Program-made: the position numbers and the translations under genes
In this document: positions 41,801-53,800 of the stretch, piece by piece
How positions within the stretch are numbered: the stretch's first letter is position 1
Layout of the letters: every line of letters begins with the position of its first letter
NCBI GenBank assembly: GCA_029962745.1
Contig: CM057167.1
Span: 18,938,054 to 19,002,053, forward strand
Length of the DNA stretch: 64,000 bases
Source of the DNA: Echinometra lucunter
Lineage: Eukaryota > Echinodermata > Echinoidea > Camarodonta > Echinometridae
Direction: 5' to 3'
The notes under the pieces: generated by a model
Databases searched by the model: none
What the model saw: the letters and a program-made list of their open reading frames with translations, nothing else
Told to the model about the DNA's origin: nothing

Positions 41801-44800
41801 GAGGTTGATGTAAAGCCATTGCCCAGCTCTGTATGCCTGGCATTCCGTAGCCAGCGGAGTGGCAAGCACACCAGCTTAGAGGTCCCTGAAGCCGACTTGA
41901 GTGCTGTGGAAAAAAAGCTTGTTCAAGGCCTTATGCCATTCCAGAGGAAAGGAGTTGAGTAAGTTTTTTAATTTAGCAAACTTCCAATGAGGGGCATTAC
42001 CCCGCTTTTCAATGGGATTCTGTATCTAGCCAAGCAGCAAGCACACTAGCTTAGAAGTTCCCAGAGCCAATCTGAGTGGGGTTGATACCTAACTTCCTAG
42101 GGTCTTATGGCATTCCAGAGGAATGAGTGAGTGAGTGAGTTTGTATATGTATCATTACTGCACAAACTCTTCTTCAGGAAGGATGTTCAAGATGGGGATT
42201 ATCTAGCTCCCTACGCCTACCTATCATTCCACAGCAGTGAAGTGAGAAGAACATGTGCATTGAAATACCCCAAAATGACCTGGGTTGAAACATGGCTGTG
42301 GGAACAAGATTTTTGTATATCATGTATATCGTAATTTATATATCGTAATTTATTGCAACCCATGCGAATCATAAGGTTGGATTAAAATACAAACATGCAA
42401 AGCAATAACAATCATAAAACTTGATATATATGTTACACATATCAAAATGGTTTGTATAAACATATGAATAATAATACGAGGGGAAAAAGTATGAGTTACT
42501 ACTATTACAAATCAACTTGATAAAAATGATAGTACCGTATCATCCGTTGAGAGACAAAAGGGTGTTAGTCAAATGCATTCTGAATGGCCAACGCCCTCCC
42601 AGCTCAACAGACAATAATAGCAAATGAATAACAATGGAATTAATGAAACTAATCAACTGAATTTGTAATAGATGGGTTATTGTTATGGGTCTTGTATGCA
42701 AAAATAACACCTAATTCAAGAGGAAGAAGTTCAAACATCCAATGCAGAGGAGGGCAAAATATGGTTTGTTCAGCATAGGGCTGTAAATTTAGCACCAAGT
42801 TCGGGTTCGGTTCGGTTCGGTAGAGTTTGGCACTTTTATTTCCGAATTTTGGTTCGGTTCGGGGTTCGGCACTACAGTTTTAAAAAAATAAAAGGGTGAG
42901 CATCAATATCAAATGACCACCAGAACCCTCTCTTTATTGACTGCATTTCGAAATCACTGTTTCTTATAAATATATTTTTTATGACAAAAAATAGTTACTG
43001 CAATTATTGCATGATTCTTTGTTATTTATTTTATTTTCTGAATGAAAGGGAAAGATAATTTTCATATACTGATTAATAGAAAATAAGAGAAAATTTTTTT
43101 AAAAATCAAAATAAAGGAAAGGAACTAAAATATTAAAAGAAATTATCAATAAAGCAGTGTTTTTCTATTCTTAATTTTTTTGGAATATCTATTTAGTATT
43201 ATGATAGATCATGATTATTAATCACAACCTTTTTACAATCGATTACAATGGTGAGTATCTTTGGGCATATTTTGAAGCTTTTAACATGATTTGGGGGAAA
43301 ACAACTAGAATTCATGGTGCCAAATATTAGGCAATTTATCAGAATCAAAGGAAAAATGAGACATAAGCTGCATTAAGTGTTTTTCTATTTTTTATTTTAG
43401 AAAAACTTTTAGAAGATGAATTAAAAGAAATCCCACCAATAAATGCATGTATTAATTTTTTTAATAAAGCAAAGGTGTATCTCCCATTTAGCATAATTAA
43501 TTCAGGACGAGGTCTTCACCGAGGGCTGAATCATTGATCCTGTATTATAAACTGCCGAACTTCCGAACTTGGCCTTTGAGTTCGGTTCGGTTCGGTCCTG
43601 TTTGGAAGTACCATGTTCGGCGAATTTCCGTTCGGTTCGGTGGTTCGGTAACAGCCCTAGTTCAGCATAAAATTGACAACCCCAAAACCATATGATACAT
43701 AATTATAAGAATTGAAGAAGAAAAGGGGGAACTACTTATACATTGTGCAAAAACTTAGAACTAAAATTCAGAATCTTTAAAAAAAATTTAAAAAAATGAA
43801 AAGGGATGACATATTTTGTAATAAAAAAACTAGAAAGGTAACAATAAGAAAGTTGTAACTGACTACTGCAGATTAAATAAACACCATGGAACAAAACTGT
43901 TCATGTATCTATTTGCGGTACATTTTGGTGGGATTAAGGCCCTCTCCCTCCTTAGGCTGTATTGGGTTTCCCTTGGGAGAGGAAGGAGATGGTTTAACAT
44001 GTGGTCCGGACGTTTCATTTCAGTGAAAAGTCTTAAACACAACTTTCTCCTGCCAGAGTTTCAAGATTGAGAGTTTCAGGAGCGTTCTTATACAACAGTC
44101 TGGGGGTTATTATTCGTGTGGCTATTTTCTGAATGGATTTTAGTTTGTTGGATTGTTGCTTGGTTGGGCCACCATGAAATGCGTGGCATACGTATTCAAG
44201 GATTGACCGGATGCATGCTACATAGTACCTACAGAGGTCACTCATTTCTCAAGTTTCCCCCCATATGTAAATCTTTACAGTAGTACATTTTGAGATGAAT
44301 GTAGAAAAAGGACTTGTTAATAGTAGGGCTATGTCATCTTTTTATTTTTCTCAGCTTTGCCATCCATCGAGATGGGAGCTAGCTCTGATAAATATAGAAT
44401 CAAGAACTTAGAGAATGTCAGAACCGGTATATATATATGATTATTTGAAATTTTCTGTTCATGATGTTGGTGACTTTCATTTATATTGCAGAAATTGTAT
44501 TATTTGTCTCACATTTCTTCATGCTTTTTATATATTCTTGTAGTGTTATTTTACATTAAGTTTTGCTGTATTTATACTTTCATTCTTATTTGTAAAAGAT
44601 TTGTACAATTCATCTCATGCTGCGAAAAGGTCTTGAAATAAAATACCATTATTATTATTGTTATTATTATAATGTCATCTTTTACTTTTCTCAGCTTTGC
44701 CATTCATCGAGGTGGGAGAGCCCTGATAGCAGATGATATGGGACTGGGCAAGACGATACAAGCCATCTGTGCAGCATGCTACTACAGAGCAGAATGGCCC

Positions 44801-47800
44801 ATGCTTGTTGTTGCCCCTTCATCTATGCGCTTCTCATGGGCAGAGGTAGGTCTCATGAAATTTTGACTATCTTCAGTTATGTGCCTTGTTTTTTGTTGTT
44901 GCTTTGGTTTGTGAGTGGGAGAAATGATGTCCAGTAGATTTGCAGTCTTGTATGAGTTCAAAATTAGTTCATTTCTTTGCAGAGGTATTTTGATTCTGTG
45001 AAGAAAGCCATCTGTACATGTGGCATTGCCATTACAGAATGGAAAAGCCCATGCTGGTTGTTAGTCATTCGCCGAAACACTTTCCATGGGCTAAGGTGTG
45101 TAGCTATATAGCAAAGGCCCCTGAGCATACTCTTTATGAGATGGATTTTACTTTGTTGTGGTTTTCTGTTGGTAGTTTGTATCATCAGTTGGAAACAAGG
45201 CTTTGGTGGTGAAAATGTACTGAAGTGCTTTCCCAATCCTAATACTAATTCCTTTAACTCATCGCAGTAGAGAATTTTCTTGAAGGGCTAACTTAATTAG
45301 CTTTCCATCCTCAAATTGGCAACACTTAACTTATTTACACTCCTACATGTATACATTAGTTTTACAAATAAAACTGCGTACAGCATGAACAAAGGGGAAT
45401 ATAAATTGCAGAAATTGATCATTTGTACACAAAAATTATAGTATCTCTTTCAAAGCATTGTCCATTTAGAGACTTTGGTAATTATTTACAATTAAATCGT
45501 TCTGATATAAGAATTTCACAACATGCAGCAACGGAAATGGACTTCAATTCATTGAATTTTTCTCTTTCTGCTGTTGTATGATGTGTAATTCCCTGAATTT
45601 TTGATCAAGAGATATTGCAAGTGTCTTGAAAATGAGACGGTGCTGTTATGACTCTTGATTATGATTACACACAGGCATTCTTGAAGTGGTTGCCATCCAT
45701 TGAGGAGTACGAGGTCAACGTTGTGACCACAGGAAGGGACAGCGTCTCTTGTGGATTGGTCAACATCATCAGCTATGACCTCATGACAAGGAAAACCATT
45801 GCTCTGCAGGATCAAGGATTTAAGGTCATCATAATGGTATGTAGGAACAAGATTAAGCATGTTTAATGCAGCATTCAGCCGGACAATTTCTACAAGTCAG
45901 TTTCTTCACACTCTAATCAAATTTTCAACTTTAACACTAGACCAAACACTATCTAACCTTAAACCTAAAATCATATTGAAAACCCAATTCCAACCCCAAT
46001 TAAATAAAGCAATTGTTGCATGATCGTTCACTGAAGCACCATTATACAAGTGCCTCATTTTATATAGTCATAACGATTATTGCATTACTTTTAATTAAAG
46101 GTATACGATGACAGCAGTCACTGTATATTGAGTTTACATCTTTCTCGTTTACAAAGAGTGTATCAGTTATTCAGTTTTAACATGTGCATGGTGCAATTAT
46201 CTTGTGTAAGGGACCTCCTTGTCATGGCTTGTAATTCTGTATAGTATTCAGAGGCCTGTGCAATTTCCTTTTGATCGCAGAAACGGGGGTATTACAATGA
46301 AAACTTGTTATAAAGAGCCCCCATGAAACAAGATTCCTGATATAACAAGGTGATTTTGTTGGTCCCGGGTCTTCATGTTCTGTTATTTCTCTACCCTGAT
46401 ATAACACTATGAACATGGCGGACAAAGAAAGTGGACAAAATAAACAACCTCTCATTCTACCCTTCACAATGATTCTGGTAGTCAAAAGAACATCCCTTCA
46501 CATCAATTATGTTTAATCATGTAGTTCCAGGTGAATATGCATGTGACACCTGTTCCACATATTTTAGACAATAGCAGTGAAGGGATGTTCTTTTGACTAC
46601 CAGAACCATTGTGAAGGGTAGAATGAGGGGTTGTTTATTTTGTCCGCTTTCTTTATCCGTCCTGTTCATAGTATAAGGAGATTCCTGTATTTACAGTATA
46701 ACAAGATAATTATGATGGTCCCAAGTCTTTGGCCGGAATTCACAAAGGTGGTTTAAATTAGTCCATGGTTTAGGCAAATTTTGTGGTGTAAGTGCGCTTG
46801 ATTAGCGCGTACACTAAGAAAGGTCCAATGATAAAGGCGCGCGTGTGGCAAAGGGCGCCAAATTTATGCTCGTTACCATGGTTTAGACCACGGTTTATGT
46901 AAATCAATGCTTGTTGCCATGGTTTAGACCACGGTTTATGTAAATTAATCTAAGCATGAATTTACATAAGCCGTGGTCTAAACCATGGCAACAAGCGTAA
47001 ATCTAGCGCCCTTTGCCACACGCGCGTGTTTATCATTGGACCTATCTTAGTGTACGCGCTAAATCAAGTGCACTTGTACCACAAAATTTGCCTAAACCAT
47101 GGACTAAATTTAAACCACCTTTGTGAATTCCAGCCTTTGTGTTCATTGTCTCGCCTGCGTAGCGGAGCGAGACATAGGTATCACTATTTCCGGTGTCGGC
47201 GTAGGCGTCGTCGGCGTCGTCGGCGTCGGCGTCGGCGTCGTCGTCAACAATTGTGTTGTACACCCAATAACTTTCTATAGCTTTAAGGTGGGATCACCAA
47301 ATTCATACCAGAGGTCCATCTCTTGAAGGCGCAGGTCAAGTTCGAATATGAGTCGAATTTGAATAAGGTCAAAGGTCAAAGGTCAATGAACTTTCCATGA
47401 CTGGCACTGTGCTATATTGTACACACAATAACTTTTTATACCTTCGAGGTAGGATTGCCAAATTCATACAAGAGGTCCATCTCTTGAAGGTGCAGGTCAA
47501 GTTCGAATGTGAGTTGAATTTGATTAAGGTCAAAGGTCAAAGGTCAATGAACTTTCCATGACTGGCACTGTGCTGTGTTGTACACACAATAACTTTCTAT
47601 AGCTTCGAGGTGGGATCACCAAATTTATACCAGAGGTACATCTCTTGAAGGCACAGGTCAAGTTTGAGTATGAGTTGAATTTGAATAAGGTCAGAGGTCA
47701 AAGGTCAATGAACTTTCCATGACTGGCACTGTGCTATGTTGTACACACAATAACTTTCTATACCTTCGAGGTAGGATTGCCAAATTCATATGAGAGGTCC

Positions 47801-50800
47801 ATCTCTTGAAGGTGCAGGTCAAGTTCGAATGTGAGTTGAATTTGATTAAGGTCAAAGGTCAAAGGTCAATGAACTTTTCATAACTGGCACTGTGCTATGT
47901 TTTTCACTAACATTCATTTCCTTACTTGCATGGAAATAATTATAGCTTCATAGTATTAACAGCATTCTTAGTGTTATCTGATTTCCTAGGGATAAAGTAG
48001 GCCTATACCATTATTGCATATGTAAACTGTCAGAACCACAATTCACCCCCTAAACTGCTGACAGCCTCAGAAGTCATATAGCATAGTTTTGACATGCAGT
48101 CTCTTCATGACTGCAATATGCAGGCGAGACAACGCTTGGCGTTTGCCTTGTTTATTTCTTTACTCTGGTATATGGAGATTCCTGGTATAACAAGGTAATT
48201 TGAATTTTCCCATTGTCCTCGTTATAGTGCGTTTCCATTGTATAGCTACATGTATATACTTTCTTTTGTTACCTTTTGCTAGGATGAATCTCATTTTTTG
48301 AAGAGCTACAAAACGGCAAGAACCAAAGCAGCACTTCCTCTACTGAAGGTAAGAATGTATATTATAATAATAATACATAGAATTTCTATAGCGTCTTTTC
48401 CATTTTGATTAAATGCTCAAGGCGCTTTAAGAAAAAAAAAAAGTGTTCTGTGAATGATTGACCCTCTGGGTGATTCTATGTGTAAGACCATAAGACACAG
48501 TTATTTCATTTTAAGTGTAAATTATTTTGTATATTGACTTACAGTTTCTTCCTAGTTATACTACATAATGGCCACACAGTTATTTGCATAATTCATGCGT
48601 GTGGTCAGTGTACTAGAAATGTTGTTTAACCATGAATCAAATGATAAAAACTTCGCCGTCTGTTTCTGTCATTTTATACACCTTTAAGAATAATCATTTG
48701 GTAATATTTCTTCTATCATCAGGCTGCATCAAGAGTGATTCTTCTGTCTGGTACACCAGCCCTCTCAAGGCCTTCAGAGCTCTTCCAGCAGATCAGCTCT
48801 GTCAACCCAAGGCTCTTCCCATCTTTCCATGACTTCGCTCTTCGATACTGCGATGCCAAGCAGGTACAGTCCACTGTATGTCATTCATCACTTGATCACC
48901 GCTGCTGTCGAGCTGTGATATTAGTAGAGGATACAATGACAAATGCTGCAGTGACAGTTCAGTCATTATCAATATCCTTCTTTACTCAGATTCCTAATTT
49001 TATCCATGAACAAATACCGCACCCTAACTTCAACCTAAAACCTAAAGCTCAAGCCAAATTACTCTCCAAGCCTTTACCCTGCATTTTTGACAAAGTAAGC
49101 CCGATATGAATCTCGGGTCTGCTACATGTAAGTTTCTCAAAGTTTTGATTAAAAGAGTTTATAGATTGTTGTTCATCAATGTGCAGTTCATCATTCATGT
49201 TGTTTATCAATGTGTAGTTCATATAATAATAATAATTATGATAATAATATTCTGCATTTATATAGCTCCTAATACATCTCTCTGAGATGTGTCTAAGCCC
49301 TTTACAGAAATATTATAAGATGTGCGAAGTATCAAGTTTTTTTTATTTGAAGACTCATTTTGGATGGGACTACTCTGGGTCCTCTAACCTGACCGAGTTA
49401 CAGCTGCTGTTGGAGGAAAAAGTGATGATCAGAAGACTGAAGAAAGATGTCCTGGGACAGCTACCATCAAAGATTAGACAAGTGGTAAGTCATGCAGTTG
49501 GTAGTCTGTCTGTATCTTTCGTTCTTTATCCAAAGGCCATCTTTGTCATTTGTTCTTTCAGTGTCTCTGACTTTTCCTCCCTCCTCATCTCTACTTTCCT
49601 TCTTCCATTTTTCAATCAGTCCATCTCTCTCTCCCCTCCTTCCTCTTTCTGGCTCTGTAGATCCATATCTCCTCCCTTATCTTCTTCCTTCTTCCTTTTC
49701 CCTCATTATTTCCTTCCTCCCTCCTTTCCTCTCTACTTTCCTCTTTCAACTTTTTCTTCATTCCATCCCTATCCTGCTCCATGCCATTCCTGCCTCAGTC
49801 TATCCATATCTCTTCCCCTCCTTTCTCTTCTTCCTTTTCCCCATTCCTTCCTTCCTCCTTCTTTATTTTTTTTCTCTACTCCATTTTTCCTTCATCCCCT
49901 CCCTATCCCCTACCTCTGTCTCTCCTTCCCTCTCTTCTCTTCTTCCTTCCTTCTTCCTTTCCTATTTACTTTTTTTCTCTACTCCATTTTTTCTTCATCC
50001 ACTCCCTATCCTTTCATGCCCTTCCTGCCTCTGTCTATCCATATCTCCTTCCCTCCCTTCTCTTCTTCCTTCCTCCTTTTTTCTGTCCTTTTCCCTCATT
50101 CCTTCCTTCCTCTCTCCTTCCCTTTCTACTTTTTTTCTCTACTCCATATTTTTCTTCATTCCATTTCTCTCCCCTCCATGGCCTTTCTACCTCTGTCTTC
50201 CTTTATTTCTTTCCCTCCCTCCATTCTCCCTTCTCTGCTTCCTTCCTCCTTCCCCTCTCTTTCCTTCCTTCATTCCTCTCTTCTTCCCTCCCTTCTCTCC
50301 CTTCCTTCTCCCTCCCTCTCTCTCTCTCTCTCCCTTCCTTTCTCCCACTCAAAATTATGTATGACCATTTGAAACTAGAATTTGATATTCATAAAATGCA
50401 TGTAATGCTTCAAAACAGGAAACTATTATTCTAGTTCAATTATAAACCATTTATAGGTAATTATGGATCCAGGCTCTGTAAAGACGGGTAGCCAGTCACT
50501 TAAGTGTGCTGCTAAAGATATGGAGAAGAGTAAGACCGATCAGCAGGGAACATTGCTTAAATATTTCAGTGAGACTGGTCTGGCTAAGGTACCTGCACTG
50601 AGGTAAGATATGATACAAGATTTTTTTTTCTGTCAGACTAGTTTACATCATTTTATGTTTATTTACTTGTTTGTTGTTGCTGAGTTTTTTTTTCTTTTTT
50701 TTTTTTCTCTTTTTTTTTTTCTTTTTCTTATAGGTCATTTCATTCTATTCTATTTTTGGTGGAGGAGAGTAAGGGCATGCATCCATTTTATGACTTCTTT

Positions 50801-53800
50801 TTTTGGGGGGGGGACCCATTAGAAATTGTCCAACAGGTGTCTCCTTTTATTCTCCCCCCCCCCCCTCCCCTGCAGTCCTTGGCCTGTTCAGGTGTCTCTA
50901 TTTACCTGGAAAATTAGCTTACCCTCAAAATTTTTTTAGAGGGATGTCCCCCTTTAACCCTCCCCCCCCCCCCCCCCCACACACACCCAACTCACTGATG
51001 TGCACATGGAGGGGAGGAGGGTTGTTTGTTCTTTTGTTGTTTGTTGTTTTGGTTTATGCTTATATTTTATGTACTATATGCCAATATCTTATCCTTAAAG
51101 GGAGTATGTGATTGACCTGGCAGAAAGCGGTCAGAAGTTCCTTGTCTTTGCTCACCATCAAAAAGTCATGGATGCCCTGGCAGAAGCACTTCGTAAAAAG
51201 GTAAAATTACCCTTTCAAGCATGATTTTTACAGTTATAAGTATTGGAATCCTGGCTTTTTTTTTGGTGTAGTTATTTCAATTTAAATTGAATTCTTGGTG
51301 AATTAGATGAAATGTTCACTCAGTTCTCCTTAAAACAGGAATTCCAGTATATATAGATTTCCCATGTGTATATAAGAGATGATAATATTGATATTGTGAA
51401 CTTTTATGATGGTCATGCTGCTTCCTCTCTACTTTTTCTGTTATAGTATGACAACAGCCTTGGTGACAATTAAAGTTTATGATGATGAGGAGGAGGAGGA
51501 GGAGGAGGATATTGATTATATCAGTTATAGTATTACAGCTGTTCTATCATATTCCAATTTTTCCTGTTATCTTCAACAGAAAATCAAATTCATTCGGATA
51601 GATGGCAGCACGTCTTCCTACATGCGTAACGAACTAGTAGAGAAATTCCAGACCAACGATTCTTACCAGGTAGCAGTCCTATCCATCACGGCTTGCAATG
51701 CTGGTATTACCCTCACCTCTGCTTCCACTGTGCTCTTTGCTGAACTATTCTGGAATCCCGGAATCCTGGTCCAGGCGGAAGATCGTGTCCATCGCATCGG
51801 GCAGCAAGACTCAGTGACCGTTCGCTATCTCATTGCCAAGCACACTGCAGATGACTACATTTGGTAAGGACTGTGTGGGAATTCCACAAGTGTTCCAGAT
51901 TCATGAAAAGATTAAATCACAACTGACATAACACTGACTTTTGGAATTCATGAGATTTTCCTGCAATAAAAATAGTTGCTTCTAATTTGTGAAAGTCTCT
52001 AGTTTTGCTGTGTAAAACACAGAAAATAAGCCCTTTCCTTACTGAAACTGGGTGGCCCCTGTGCTACATGTAGGTCTGTGGAAATAAGAGAATTTAGTTG
52101 TTAACAGGTTAAAAGGATTAACCTCTGACACAATTTGAACTTTGTGAAGACTGACAGTTCAGGAAAGTGGCTGTTTTTACATGTAGATACTGGTAAATAA
52201 AAAATGATTTGATAAACTTTTGGGCAGATGAGATTACTTAATCTGTTTGGATTTCAATATTTGAATTTGCTCTTTGAGTGCGAAGGAGAAGGGACGATTT
52301 TCCCATTTTCTGTTACACAAGGTTAGTGCCTTCTTGAAGTCCCTTTTTTCTACAAAATAACTATGCCCTCAGGGTCATAACTTAGATTTAGTATGGATGA
52401 TTGACATCAAGAAGATCTTACACGACAATGAAATGCATAAACATGCTGAAAATATATCTGAATATCTCTAATTTCTTGAAAGCATCATTAATTGGCCTTC
52501 CACCACAAAACAACCAATAAGTTAGAAATTTGACATTTTTACATTTCAACTTAGTTTGAAAGCTTGGATTTTAGGCTTTTGAATGATATATAGCTTGCCT
52601 TGTCAGGACCATGCAAACCCTTTGAAAATACAATAAACGAGAATGAGAGCTGATCAGACAGGCTAATCACCAGAATAATAGAGAAAACAGGATGTAAAGA
52701 GGAGTGACCATTCAGGAGTGCCGTACTGGTGTTCTATTGCGTGTCTCACTAAAAGGTTGAATAAAAATTCCTCACATTGACTGTGAAGGGATTATCAGAC
52801 TAGGCTCAAAAACCTGGAATAGTTTGAGAGGAGATATACTTCTCTCCTTATTTAGATTTTCAAAGCCACAGAGTGAATAACTTCTGAGTTTATTATGTAC
52901 GAATGTTGATATGAAGGTTTCACCCAGCATGCTGCCATAATTTTATTGGAAAATTCCCCCAAAGGGTAATTCTAAATCAAAGAAAAAACACATTTCTACA
53001 TTGCAGATTCCTCCCAAATTTGGTCAGATGGCAGATTATAAATGAACTGTCCGAAAATATAAACACCTGAAATCAACATTTCACCTCCACACTATCTATT
53101 TTAGATGTTTACCCTAAAACTCCCTTGCGACTTGTTAGTCGTTTAATAGTGATGGAGGGTCACAATGTGTGTTTTGTTATTGTGTCAGGCCTCTGGTTCA
53201 AAAGAAACTGTCTATCCTGGGCAAAGCTGGTCTCTCTAAAGATGACTTTGGTGATGCAGATACTACAGAGCTGAAGGTAACCTTTTTTTGACAAAATTAT
53301 TTTACATGAGTTGTAAAATACCGGTATTTTGAAATTCAATTTCATGAGAAGGTATATGGAAAGTGTGTAAGCTCCTACAGATTACTTGCATGCACACTGT
53401 TTACATTAAAGTGCTGTAGGAAAGAGTAAATTTACTTCCACAGCTGGATTTTATTTTTTAGTACAGAATATTTTTTACATATTGGAAAGTTTGACAACAT
53501 ATCAAGTTGCAGATATTATGAAACCAGACACCATAATTTTGATACAGAGGCACTCATGAAGTGAAACCAGTTTTTATATTTCTTTGTTGCTACTTCGGGA
53601 GGTTTTAGCGAAACAGAACTCCATGTTCCAAAACTGATACAAAGCATTTCTTTCACCTCTCATCTCAAATTGCCTTTGAACACTTATCATTGTATGACTG
53701 AACTTTGTTTCATATTCAGTCCTTCCTGTGTACGAAGTTGATTTGAATTGCGACTTATGAACAAAAAAAAAAAAATCATTGAATCATTTTCCCCTCTTTT

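Larger units (their letters stand above)
46295..48240. mobile_element. TA-flanked host element holding three nested insertions
   Basis: The left end CAATGAAAACTTGTTATAAA and the right end, whose complement starts CAATGGAAACGCACTATAAC, are imperfect TIRs flanked by TA (46293-46294 and 48241-48242). The element belongs to the same broad TATAACAAGG family as fragments at 60.4 kb. Its body is split by elements at 46405-46672, 46731-47135 and 47146-48152. It occupies SMARCAL1 intron 6 and ends about 40 nt before exon 7. Confidence 0.6.

Noticed and set aside
47026..47280. Arg-rich frame [14 protein letters not shown] plus Arg run
   Set aside because: It spans the junction of two transposons and the GTCGGC repeat. 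The same frame at the end of the LINE reverse transcriptase (20194) is an insertion artefact.
49287..50434. Three overlapping Ser/Phe/Leu/Pro-rich open frames of 217-361 codons
   Set aside because: Pure composition effect of the polypyrimidine tract. Only 49353-49484 is real coding sequence (SMARCAL1 exon 9).
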